A stretch of DNA of 64,000 nt from Campanula takesimana (Eukaryota > Streptophyta > Magnoliopsida > Asterales > Campanulaceae). The notes under the pieces are model-generated. The model was given only the letters and a program-made list of their open reading frames with translations. It did not search any database and had not been told where the DNA came from. The stretch is from assembly GCA_026119855.1 (NCBI GenBank), contig JAOWBW010000087.1, positions 620,001-684,000 on the forward strand. Direction: 5' to 3'. Both the position numbers and the translations under genes were made by a program. Below, piece by piece: positions 33,910 to 45,100 of this stretch (positions are counted from its first letter, which is position 1; every line of letters starts with the position of its first letter).

Positions 33910-35071
33910 AAGGGATGGCCAAAACCGGTTCCGGGCCCGGTTCCGGTTTGGCAAAAGGGTGAACCTTAACCGGCCCGGCCTAACCCCGGATCCGGTTCCG
34001 GTTGGCACAAACCGGTTCCGGTCCGGTTAGGCCGTTTTTTTTTTTTTTTTCTCAACTTGAATTTGATCTCTGACTTGACTGATTATAAAAAAAATAAAAA
34101 AATAAAAAAAATCTGACTAGTAAGGTCTCTCGTCACTCGCACTGTGACTGTCTCACTCACCTCACTGTGTCACTGTCAGAGTACTAGGCTAGCAAAAAAG
34201 TGGATAGTTAGTAGGGTTGAAATTTGAAATTGAAATGCTTTTTAGTTTTTACTTTTTTTTTTTCTATTTCTTTCTACTATATCTAGTATCTACTATTAAT
34301 GAAATTATTTCATAAGTGATTTGTTTTTAAAAAAAAATAAACCTAAATTAACATTATTGAAAAACAAACATAGAAAAAAATAAAACAAATGATAGTATAT
34401 AAAAGAAAAAAAAGACGGTACCCTTTAAATTTTATTAATTAAAGGCAAATTTACAATAAGGAGGACAACCAACCTTGCCCTTTTATAATTAAGGGATGAC
34501 ATTAGGAGCCTTTACCTCTTTTTATTACAAACATTTATCTAAATTCTAACATATAAAAAGAAAATGCAATAACACACACTACAAGTCTACAACCCAATCC
34601 ACTCGGCACTGTCCCTCCCTCCCTCCCAGGCTCCCACTGCCCCAACTGCCGCAACACACTAGCAAGTAGGTAGGTAGGTGGGCCAGGCCCACATTGCACA
34701 TGCCCAGCCCATGCCGCACGCATGCCAGAGCCAGCCAGACACTGCCAGACGCCAGTAATAATATAGCTAGCCGTCCGTTTGAGTGTTTGACTTGACACTT
34801 TGACTTGACCAATGAATGGAAATGGTGGAATGATGTCCGGTTCCTGGCCGGTTTTTTGAACCGGTTCACCGGTTCCGGTTATCGGTTCACGGTTCCGGTT
34901 CGAAGAACCGGCGGTTCACCGGTTTTGGTACCCCCGACCCTGAACCGGACCGGCTGACTCACGGTTCCGGTTACTCCGGTTCCGGTTTTCTCCCCGGTTT
35001 GCTCCGGTTCCGGGCTTTTCCGGTCCGGTTCCGGTCCGGTTTTCCGGTTCCGGTCCGGTTTGGCTATCCCT
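33910..35071 (-). mobile_element. hAT non-autonomous element, CCGGTT-rich ends
   Basis: Termini AGGGATGGCCAAAACCGG and AGGGATAGCCAAACCGG (right end reversed). The 8-bp flanks AATTCAAA and ACTTCAAA differ at one base. Subterminal arrays of CCGGTT(CCGG) occupy both ends. A segment at about 34420-34500 is the reverse complement of 58885-58975 in the transposase-bearing hAT, so this appears to be an internally deleted relative of that element, in opposite orientation. Apparent open frames are not coding. Confidence 0.85.
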
Positions 35072-35405
35072 ACTTCAAACATACCAACATAGATGCTAGG
35101 AGTCTAGGACAATCAAATGAGTATCAAAATTTGTACTATTTGATATTTATAGTAGGAGTTGTCCCAAAAATAGACTTGATTGAACTTTAACAAAAGAAAT
35201 CAAGAATATTAATTAACTTCATAAATATTAACATTTGTTATTGACTACAGTAATTATTAATAATACATCAATAACAGATTTTATAGTATCTTAAAATTTA
35301 GTGAGGAAGATTACTTTTTATTTATATTTTGTCAAAATTCAATGAAGTTCCTACGATTATACTATGATCTTACAATTACATACAAACCGGAAAACACACT
35401 AATCA

Positions 35406-35712
35406 AGATCTTCTGTATCACTTGGCGTACCACACCTTGTATATAAATGATCCATTCGTTCACAATTATTATGGCGTATCATTATAATCGCATCTCCAAA
35501 CATACACTCTTTTTGTCCCAATTCAAACTTTTTAAGAATGTGAACACTTGCCATGTGTTGTTTAAGCATTTTTAAGCTTAAATTGAAGAAATAGTAAAAA
35601 CATTTTGGGACAATGAGAAATGGCAAATGAGACGATCATTTTAGGACGGAATTAGTAAATGGTTGGATAAGTTGTTGTACATAGCGTGGTACACCAAGTG
35701 ATACTGAAGATC
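35406..35712. mobile_element. MITE of unknown class, 307 bp
   Basis: Inverted termini AGATCTTCTGTATCACTTGG and AGATCTTCAGTATCACTTGG (right end reversed), continuing through GTACCAC. No clear target duplication, so the superfamily is not assigned. Lies in CAD intron 1. Confidence 0.7.
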
Positions 35713-36001
35713 TGGACTCAGAAACACACTTATCCATCAGCCAAATCATATGATTTTTCAAATGAAAATGTGCAAATTACAGTGTAGGAAATTTCCATTT
35801 ATTTAACAGATAAAATGTACATATTTCTCAGACGTGGGTTTCGGCGAAGATTAATACTCCCTCCGTCCCAGTGTATATGTTCACCCTCTCATTTGCACGG
35901 AGATTAAGAAATGTTGGAAGTGATGTAAGTGTTGTGAGTATAAAAGTAAAGTAGGTGAGAGAATGAGTGAGAGTGAATAGTAAGTTGATTGGTGTTGTGA
36001 G

Positions 36002-36270
36002 CAGTGGCGAGGCTAGGATATGGCCAAAGGGGTCATCCTACCCCTTCAATTTTGGAACTTGTCAATTTTAGTACTATTAATTTGTTAAAAATTAACTTTT
36101 TATTACTAAAAATAATGAATTTATACATTTGGACCCCTTTAATTTTGAGAAAATTTTGCACTAAATAAATATTTTGACCCGTTATATACTACTTTCAGAT
36201 TCCTCAGTAATAATAGTTATCGTATAAAAGATCTTGACCCCCTTCCTAAAAAATTCTGGCTTCGCCACTG
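36002..36270. mobile_element. Small hAT element, 269 bp
   Basis: Termini CAGTGGCGAGGCTAGGA and CAGTGGCGAAGCCAGAA (right end reversed). Flanks GTTGTGAG and GTTGTAAT agree at 6 of 8 bases. CAGTGGCGRRGCCA is a widespread plant hAT end. No coding. Confidence 0.75.
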
Positions 36271-36280
36271 GTTGTAATTA

Positions 36281-36468
36281 CTCCCTCCGTCCCATACTTA
36301 TTGCTACTAAATTGGAGTGCACGGGGATTAAGAAAATAATTGGAAAAGTAAGTATTGTGAGTGAGTAGAAGAGAGAAAAAAAAGGTAAGTGAATAGTTGT
36401 TAAGAGTGGATAGGAAAGAGAAAAGTAAACATTTTGGGTAAGTAGCAATAAGTATAGGACGGAGGTAG
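36281..36468. mobile_element. Stowaway MITE, intact, 188 bp
   Basis: Ends CTCCCTCCGTCCCATACTTA and CTACCTCCGTCCTATACTTA (right end reversed), flanked by TA at 36279-36280 and 36469-36470. Serves as the undisturbed copy of the MITE at 31435-33401. Confidence 0.9.
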
Positions 36469-36681
36469 TATAAAGTAAGTAGGAGAGAGAATAAGTGAGA
36501 GGAATAGTAAAGATTCTTTATCATTATTTTAAGAAGTGGACATATACTATATGAGCCAAACTAAAAAGGTAATATGAATAAAAAAACGGATTTTCTAACC
36601 TATGCCCTAAGGGCATAGGATAAGAACTATAATTATAGGTAATGAAATTGATTTATATCTAAGAAAATCTTTGTAAGTATT

Positions 36682-37231
36682 AGGGATGACCAAACCGGAC
36701 CGAAACCGTCGAACCGGTCCGGAACCGGAACCGAAAAAACCGTAACCGCCATGAACCGCCACGAAAACCGGAACCGTTTTGGATAAGGGCCGGTTAAGGT
36801 TCAACCCCCCAAAAAACCGTGAACCGGCGGTTCCGAACCGCCCAACCAAACCGCGAACCGGAACCGTCTGAACCGTCAGTAAAACCGTTAAAAACCCATC
36901 AAAATCATTAGATTTCTAACAGTTTCATTAGAATTAACCGTTACTAATGGAAAGTTGACAAGAAAAGTTGTGTTTTGACCGATTTTTTTGCCAAAATCAG
37001 TGAATGAAAATAATAAAAATGTGTTTTTGACCGATTTCTAACAGTTTCATCAGAATTAACCGTTAAAAAACCATCAAAAAATGAACCGTGGAACCGAACT
37101 GGAACCGGACCGGAATCGAACCGGAACCGTATTGTGACAACCGGAACCGGAACCGGTGTAACCAAGGGCCGGTAAAGGTTCACATAAAAGCCGAACCGGA
37201 ACCGTAACCGGAACCGTGTTTGGTCATCCCT
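36682..37231. mobile_element. hAT non-autonomous element, 550 bp
   Basis: Termini AGGGATGACCAAACCGG and AGGGATGACCAAACACGG (right end reversed), the same class as 33910-35071. Both halves are filled with GGAACCG/CGGTTCC repeats. A clean 8-bp duplication is not visible, so the boundaries rest on the inverted ends. Confidence 0.75.
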
Positions 37232-38036
37232 TGTAAACTTTTACTCAACCAATTTACACCATTTTTCTCCTAAATTTTAGGCTTCCTCTCATACAAACCA
37301 GATTTAACATCACTTTACTCCTTTTTTTTTTTTTTTTGATACACATTAACGTTATACTATACAACCAATACCCGTCCAGAAAATAAAAAATCCCCTCCTT
37401 TTTTCATTTTCTTTTTAATATAAACAATTATTATTAAAGACATTAAAAAGATTTTAAAAGATAACATGTAAAAAAACATACCAAAAAGTTAAATAATAAT
37501 AGTATTTTCATAATATGCAGCAATAATTCATTATTAATATAAAACTTAAAGAGAAGTATCATAAATTGAAAACATAATTTCTCCAAACAATTTGTACTTT
37601 CATTTAATGCATAGCTTACATTGAAGAATTTAGTAACGAAAATAATAATATTGAAACTTGTAATGCATAATTTCTACATATCATGATTTTTTTATTTTTT
37701 TATTGTATTAACTTCTTAATAATTTGTTTACATGTTTTTTTTTTGAAACGAATTTGTTTTTACATGTTTTTTCTAAAATATTTTGTATTAACTTCTTAAT
37801 AATTTGTTTATTTTTTTTGGAAAGAATTGATTGGATATTATAATTGTGTAATAAAATATAATATTTTGATTACGGAAATATAATATTGAATCTGGTTAGT
37901 TATAAAGGAAAGCCTAAAGTTTAGGACGAAAAATGGAGTAAATTGGCGAAGAAATTTTTTACAAAACTTCTCAAGATTGCCCAAGATAAAATATTGATTT
38001 CTTTATCATATATATAGTGCTTATCCTATGCCCTAA

Positions 38037-38413
38037 GACCATCTCCAACGGTACTCTAAAACTCCAAATATAGAGTATTGTTTTACTCCAATGGCACTCT
38101 AAACATTGCTCTATTAATAGAGCAACTCTATCACTTGCTTCAAATTTGGTGCAAGGGATAGTATCCCGTTTTTCTTCTTCTTTTTCTTTTTAAATATCCG
38201 TTTTTTGTTTTTCTTTTTGATATATATGAAAATATTTTACAATATAAAATTATATAACCTACTATTATTTATATATGTAAAACAATAATGAAAATTGTTA
38301 TTATATTCCTATTTAGTATAAGATTTGAAGCAAACTGTTGGAAATATTTGGTGTAAAAATTGCACTATTATAAAGAATAGTGCAATTTTTGCACTAAACT
38401 GTTGGAGATGGTC
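38037..38413. mobile_element. Tourist MITE, 377 bp
   Basis: Perfect ends GACCATCTCCAAC, flanked by TAA at 38034-38036 and 38414-38416, as in PIF/Harbinger Tourist elements. Confidence 0.88.
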
Positions 38414-38550
38414 TAAGGGCGTAGGATAGAAAAACCGATAAAAAAATTATACCTGCGGGAGAATTTGAAAGGCGAAAGTAGACCGGAGGAGTCACGGGCA
38501 GCATAACCGACGCCCTTAACTGGGTGCTCAGTTTCCGGTGATTTAGCCAT

Positions 38551-39066
38551 TCTGATTCAAAAGTAAACAAAAATTGAATTCCAGGAGTTTAAAATGGAAT
38601 GATTTCCGAGTTAATTATACATATAGATATATAGAGAGAAAATACAGAATTTACAGGACCACTTGATTCAAAAGTATTGATTCGTGAAAGTGAAGGATGT
38701 ACTGAATTTGGTGCATGTCCTCCACACAATTAGTGCGGGAAGGTTCTAGTAGTGGAAATGAAGAGGAGACATAATCACCATTCCTTTTTTCTTCTCAAAC
38801 ACCAATCATCCTAGTGTTGCATGCTGCACATGATAAACATTTTTTGCATTCAAAACTTGGTTGATTTCACGCGTGAATACTCTCTCCGTCCCACTCGAAA
38901 TCAAAATAAATTTTTTGTTCTTGATATTGTAATTAACAAATACTACCAGTTTAACATTGTTGCTTTCCTTTTTGGTATGTCTCAGTTTAATGCTCTTAGT
39001 TGCTTTATTCTTTAAATGACAAAATATGAATAGTGTTTTGGACATTCTTGTCCTCATAAAGTTCAT
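38551..39066 (-). promoter_or_regulatory. CAD upstream region (left copy of duplication)
   Basis: Sequence immediately upstream of the CAD ATG. From 38568 leftmost to 39176 it is copied at 50496-51103 with only scattered differences and small indels. No TATA box could be assigned with confidence. Confidence 0.6.
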
Positions 39067-39176
39067 ACTCTCTCCGTCCTAACACAAGTAGGACTAAAGG
39101 AGTAGGCACAATAATTGAGAGAAATGTAGTGTATGTGTGGTAGAAAATGAAGAGAGGGAACGAGTAGGTTAAATAG
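38568..39176. repeat. Segmental duplication, left arm copy 1
   Basis: Homologous in the same orientation to 50496-51103. Contains the CAD promoter-proximal DNA and the left part of a Stowaway-like MITE (39068-39176). Ends at the TSD base of the old LTR element (AATAG, 39172-39176). Confidence 0.9.
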
Positions 39177-39919
39177 TATTGGGATTGGAGTCAAAACCAA
39201 GGGAAAAATCAAAACCGCGGAGGCGAAACCGGGACGGAGTTCGGCCGAACCAAAGGCTGGCCTCGGCCGAACGCCTCGGCCGAATATCAGTTCTTGGCGT
39301 GAACTGGAAGTTGGAGGTGGGCCCTGCCATTTGGTTTGTGAAGTTTGGCGTGGAGTAAGTTTGGAAGTGGCAGAGACCCACTAAGGAATTAGTTTCCTTA
39401 GTTTAATTTTAATTGATTTCTTATCTTCAATTATACTTCTTCCGTCTCAAGGACTTCGGGTAAATTAGGTTTTGATCAGGATTAGGTTTTGGTATTCCTA
39501 TAAATATATGATATATTGTGATAGCCACCATAAAAAAGTAGTCAGAGAGAATCTATGAGTCACAAAAAGAGCCAAATGGGTGCTAGCCATTGGGGTGCCC
39601 TTAGAGGCTTTCCATGGATGGGTAGAAGTATGTGCCCTTAGGGGCTTTCCATGGATGGGTAGAAGCATGTCTAGGGTTTTATGTGTGATGGGAGTGTTTA
39701 CATGGAGAGATTATCTCCTAGCTATATAGAGCGGTAGACTTTATTGTAAACAGACACAGATAATGAAATATCCTAGCTTGGCAGTGCCCCCAGATGTAGT
39801 TATTGTTATTGACGAACTGGGTCAACAAATATTGTGTTTTTTTCTTGCTGATTACTTTCATATTATTCGTATTCATGGTTGTTGTGTCTCACCATTATCA
39901 GAATTGTATGGGCATGAAC

Positions 39920-42027
39920 TGTAACGATCCCAAAATTCGTTATATTTATTTTAATATTTATTTTATATTTTGATAATTTTACTTTAAAATTATTGTGCAT
40001 TTGACGTGTTGCATCATCTTATATGAATTTGCACATTTTTTATGATTATTTGTGTTAGTTAAATTGTTAGTAGTAAAGTTTATTAGGAGAGTTAAAGTGT
40101 TAATGGAATTATAAGGGCTCTATTGAAAGTATAGTTGAGGGGTTTATGTGTTAAAAGTGGAAGTGGAGGGGCTTTAGTGAATGGGTATAAATACCAAACA
40201 AGGCTTGCTTATCTTCACAATTTCACTACCTGGGAATGAGGCAAAACACACACACACACACTAGAAGTTACTCTCTCTGGGTTATGAACAACAAAGGTTA
40301 GGGTTCTTCTTTATTAATTTCCTCATTTTTATTTACTACTCCATTTTCAAATCTAATTACATATAAATGTTCAGGGTGTTGAATAGATTCTTCCTACCGA
40401 TCAATATTATTTTTCTTGACATCTTTTCCGGAAAATAGGTAAGTTACTAATCCCCCTTTAATTGTTAAAATGGTCATGAATATGTTCTATATGTTATATA
40501 TGTTGAAAGAATAATGTTTTGAATGTTTTTGTATACTTGTAAATTTGGGACAAAGGGAGTAAAATAGAATTGGTTCTTGTTGGTGTTAGTATTGTTCTTA
40601 GGCTGAGTTTTAGCCTTTGTGTAAGTGTAGATGTTAAGTGTTGCAAGCATTGGTAATTTTGGGTTGTGAAATGTAAGGACTTTGGTTAAGTTTTTAGGTC
40701 TGCCGGGTGATGTGGGCGGCCGCCCAAAAATGGGCGTGCGGCCGCACATCTATCTGAAGGGTTTTCTTCATGGAACAGAGTATTTTGGGCGGCCGCACAG
40801 CCCTGTTTGGGCGACCGCCCAGTTATCTGAAAAGTTGAGAGTTTTTCAAAGCAAGTGATTTAGAGGTCAATCTTGGTCTAGTTTTTGGGTAGTGTTCTAA
40901 AGTAGTTAGATGATTGTTGTGGATCACTAATGTGGTAAAAGTGGTACCTTTGTGTACACAAGTGTTGTGAAATGTTAGTAATTGATTATATGAGCATTGT
41001 GGAACACTTTGTAATGTGTTGGAATAGTTCATCTTTTTGATGTGTTTGGTATGGTTCCCTACATTGGAATCATTGTCCCTGATTGTTGTTTAAGCAAGTA
41101 TTTCTATATGGTGCTTGCGTGTAAAGTCCAGCTGGTACTTTTGTGTGTGTTGGGCAGTGATAGGGATTATAATGGTCTCCCGAGCCAAGTACATTATAAG
41201 GCTCCTATCATTGGTTTCCCATTTTTAACCCCCTTCCTTAGGCCAAAGGTTGGGCACTTTGGGTTATGACTTTGTGTCATTTTCCCCGTTGTTGTTGTTG
41301 TTGTTGTTTGGTTCCGGAACCCGTCTCAGCTCTTCGATGCTGCTCAGTTGATGCCTCTCAGATGGCTATTGTTTGGTTTGAGAACCTTGGCTCAGTATCT
41401 ATGTATGAGTGTTTATTTCCGCTTTATGTGTTGCATGATGAGTTGGTCGTTATTTCCAACCGGTATGGGACGGTTGGCGATAGGGAGCCTCTCATATTAT
41501 GTGCTATGTGCTATATGATCATTTGTGGCATTGCTCCTTTATGTTTATCATATTAGCATGTAATGTAGTTGCATTTTAGTAACTTACTGAGATTTATTCT
41601 CACCATTTATTTGTTTACCGTTTTAGATAAGAAGGAGCCCATGGGATAGTTCACACACACTGGGAAGACGTCGAGGAGATCTTTGGGTAAGACATTTTGG
41701 GAAATGTGGTGTAAGTAAAGGATACATTATGTAAATGTAATACCTTTTGGGTAGTATACCCGTGACTTGGTTTGTATCATCTCTTTTAGTAGATGTTCGT
41801 GTTTGTAATTTAAGTAAGTAAAGTTAGTAGTTGTAGCCAAGTGGCTTAGTACTTGTTGTGAAAGGTTGTTTTGTGACTTGAAGTCATGTTTTAGTATTGA
41901 GTTGGTTGTGTGAACCCTTTTTATAGAAAGTATATTTCGAAAAAAAAATTCTTAAGAATGTTTTATGACGTCTTCCGTGCGTGTCCCGGACGTGGGGCCA
42001 AGTAGGACCACGGGTCGGGGCGCGACA
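39920..42027 (+). repeat. Chromovirus 5' LTR (2108 bp)
   Basis: TATA box TATAAATA at 40186. GC-rich palindromic cassettes (GGGCGGCCGCCC, GTGCGGCCGCAC, GGGCGACCGCCC) at 40711-40820. CA microsatellite near 40246-40261 and a (GTT)n run near 41289. Open frames within are non-coding. Confidence 0.95.
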
Positions 42028-42137
42028 GTTGGTATCAGAGCTAGGTTGTAGATGGTCTAGAATGACTAAGTAACCTAGGAGGGTAGTTGAGTATGGAGTG
42101 AGTAACGTTGAGTGTTTTATGCAGGTACTCAGTAAAA

Positions 42138-45100
42138 ATGCCGGAACATGAGGGTGAACAGTCTGGTACTGCAGGCCAGGGTAATGTAAGGGAAGAGGCT
42201 CGAGCTATGTTTCAAGGGATGTTCGAGGCTGCAATGAAAACCATCCATGATCAGAGGTAAGGAGGAGAGCATGCACTTCCGAGGTATGGTCTAGAACAGT
42301 TTTTAAAGATGAAACCAACCGGCTATTATGGTGAACCAGATGTGACCAAAGTTGAGAGATGGATTGAATCCATGGAAAAGATATTTGATGTTTTAGTATG
42401 TACTGAAGAAGATCGAGTTAGGTTTGCTACCTACAAGTTGAGTGGAGCTGCGGAATACTGGTGGAGAACATTGAAGGCTAGTTGGGACGAAGCTCATGTA
42501 CCATATACTTGGGCAAATTTTCTGAGGAAGTTTAAGGAACATTTTATTCCAAGGGTGGATCAAGACCGGAAGGAAGTGGAATTTCTTAGCTTGGAACAGA
42601 ATACAATGTCGGTGGCTCAGTATGCAGCCAAGTTCACGGAGCTATCGAGGTATTGTACCCATTTGATTGCAACGGAGGAGAGGAAAGCAACAAGATTTGT
42701 TAAGGGTTTAAAAACAGTGATCCGAACTCAATTGGTGTCCCACAAGCTACAAGAGTTTCAAGATGCAGTTGATCGAGCTTATCAAGTGGAGCACGACATT
42801 GAAGAACACAAGAGGAAAGTGGAATTAACAAGTGTTGGAAGGCAAGGTAGACCACAACCGCAAAGGAATGATAATCGTGGAGGACAAGGGACTTCAACCC
42901 CATTTAGAGGACAACCACAAGGGCAACCGAGTGTTAGAAATCAAGGTAATTTCTCCGGGGGTCAAAGCAAGAGAGTATGTAATTATTGTCAGAGAGAAGG
43001 GCACAGTGAGGAACGGTGTTGGAAGAAACAAGGAAAGTGTTTGAATTGTGGACAACTTGGCCATTTTCAAAGAAATTGCCCGAGATTGGGGGGTCAACCG
43101 TCGGGGAGTGGTGTTGGACCATCTCAGGGTCAGAAAAGGGATGCCTCGGGAAAACCAAAGGTTCAAGGTCGTGTGTTTGCAATCAATCAACAACAAGCTT
43201 TGGATGCTTCCACCGTGATAGGAGGTATAATTTCTATGTCCAGTTTGAGGGCACGTGCACTTATAGACCCCGGCTCATCGCATTCATATGTTTCTGTGTC
43301 TTTTGCATCTCGATTTCATTCTTCCTTTGAGTCTTTGCCTTATGTGCTAGAAGTGTCGACTCCTATGGGAAATTGTTTGATAGCTGACAAGGTGTTGCGT
43401 GACTGTGATGTGCATATTAGTGAGCATGTTTTACTTGCTGATCTAGTTATTTTGCCATTGCAAGACTTTGATGTTATTTTGGGTATGGATTGGTTAAGTA
43501 AATATCATGCCTCTGTTGATTGTTTTAAGAAAGTGGTTACGTTTTCTATCCCTAGTGTGCCTGTGTTTACTTTTGAGGCAACTTCTTTGGGTAGGGGAAT
43601 TCGTATTATTTCTTATGTGAAAGCTAGGAGGCTATTGCACCGTGGTTGTGTGGGGTATTTGGCTTGTGTTTTGGATACTACTAAAAAGTCTCCTAAAGTA
43701 GAAGATGTGAATGTTGTTAAAGAGTTTTGTGATGTGTTCTCTTCTGAATATTCCATGCCTCCCGATAGAGAGATCGAGTTTGGTATTGACTTGATTCCAG
43801 GTACTACCCCCATATCTGAAGCACCTTATAGAATGGCTCCAGCTGAACTAAAAGAATTGAAGGTGCAATTACAAGAGTTACTTGATCGGGGATTCATCCG
43901 TCCTAGTGTATCACCGTGGGGAGCTCCTGTGTTGTTTGTCAAAAAGAAAGATGGGTCTTTGAGACTATGCATCGACTACAGGAAGCTGAATCAGGTAACT
44001 GTAAAGAATAAGTATCCTCTACCTCACATTGATGACTTGTTTGATCAACTCCAAGGGTCAGTCGTCTTTTCAAAGCTTGACTTGAGGAGTGGGTATCATC
44101 AGTTAAAGATCCGTTCTGAGGATATTTCTAAGACTGCTTTCCGTAGTAGGTATGGTCATTACGAGTTATGCCTTTCGGGTTGACTAATGCTCCGGCTGTT
44201 TTCATGGATATGATGAATCGGGTTTTCAAGCCTTATCTTGACACCTTCGTGGTTGTATTTATTGACGATATTCTTGTGTATTCCAAGTCTAAGGAGGAGC
44301 ACGAGCAGCACTTGCGAATGGTTTTATCTGTTCTTCGTGAGAAGCAACTGTTTGCGAAATTCAGTAAGTGTGCTTTTTGGCTCGAGGAAGTATCTTTTCT
44401 GGGGCACGTGGTTTCTAATAGAGGAATATCCGTAGATCCTTCCAAGATTGAAGCTATTGTGAATTGGAAGAGGCCTGAATCAGTTACGGAGATTCGAAGT
44501 TTCTTGGGTCTAGCCGGGTATTATAGAAGATTTATTGAGGGGTTTTCTAAAATTGCTACTCCATTGACTCAGTTGACTCGAAAGAATGTTCCTTATGTGT
44601 GGGATGACAAGTGTCAAGCTAGCTTTGAAGAATTGAAGAAGAAGTTGACTACAGCTCCTATCCTTGCGCTTCCTAATGGAAATGATGATTTGGTAATTTA
44701 TAGCGATGCTTTTAAAGAAGGCCTCGGGTGTGTGTTAATGCAAAATGGAAAGGTGATTGCGTATGCTTCAAGAAAGTTGACTCCGAGCGAGCAGAATTAT
44801 CCTACCCATGACATGGAGCTTGCGGCTATTGTCTTTGCGTTGCACAAGTGGAAACACTATCTGTACGGAGCCAAATTTGAGATTTTTACCGATCATCAAA
44901 GTTTGAAGTACCTTTTCTCCCAAAAAGAGTTGAATAACAGGCAAAGAAGATGGATGGAGCTATTGAAGGATTATGATTGCACAATCTCTTATCACCCGGG
45001 TAAAGCAAATGTGGTAGCTGATGCCATTAGCCGGAAATCTTTTATGGCTTCATTGATGGTGCGTGAATGGAAGATGTTAGAGGATGCTCGAGATTGGGAT

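Larger units (their letters stand above)
35857..36570. mobile_element. Stowaway-like MITE, disrupted
   Basis: The left end CTCCCTCCGTCCCAGTGTAT follows TA. The right arm, resumed after two nested insertions, contains AAGTGGACATATACTATATG near 36533-36553, the counterpart of the left arm, but the terminal CGGAGGGAG is lost. A hAT MITE (36002-36270) and a second Stowaway (36281-36468) sit inside. Confidence 0.55.
36587..38437. mobile_element. Mutator-like element beside CAD donor
   Basis: Ends CGGATTTTCTAACCTATGCC and CGGTTTTTCTATCCTACGCC (right end reversed), continuing in both arms as CTTAGGGCATAGGATAAG-type sequence, itself a small palindrome. A perfect 9-bp duplication, ATAAAAAAA, is at 36578-36586 and 38438-38446. 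The right duplication starts only five bases inside the CAD intron, next to the exon 1 donor (38452-38451). No transposase. It contains a hAT (36682-37231) and a Tourist element (38037-38413), the latter inserted within the right terminal repeat. Confidence 0.88.
29035..38550 (-). pseudogene. CAD-type alcohol dehydrogenase with premature stop
   Basis: Five exons: 38550-38453, 31310-31197, 31004-30491, 30371-30218 and 29237-29035. All junctions are GT-AG in matching phase, totalling 361 codons including the stop, the usual CAD size. Exon 1 reads MAKSPETEHPVKG. Exon 2 has the catalytic-zinc motif CGICHSDLH. Exon 3 has the structural-zinc cysteines (GSCRSCESCSEDLENYC) and the NADP fold GLGGLGHVAVK, with a Ser-rich ISTSAS expected of NADP enzymes. 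Exon 5 ends VIDVANSLKAE. The family reduces cinnamyl-type aldehydes to alcohols; this subgroup is often called mannitol dehydrogenase-like. Codon 242, normally Gln in REPEEMQ, is TAG (30493-30491), directly before the donor GTGTGA. The product would stop at 241 residues, losing half the cofactor domain. The alternative donor (AAAT|GTAGGT) shifts frame. Intron 1 is about 7.1 kb of transposons. Confidence 0.85.

Noticed and set aside
34535..34869. Two overlapping minus-strand frames
   Set aside because: Inside a non-autonomous hAT element, with compositional bias and no known domain.
38806..39066. 86-codon minus-strand frame repeated at 50733-50993
   Set aside because: Conserved because of the segmental duplication and MITE sequence, not because of coding; no domain seen.
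41042..41556. Pairs of small open frames repeated at 47761-48275
   Set aside because: They are the same stretch of the two chromovirus LTRs, not duplicated genes.
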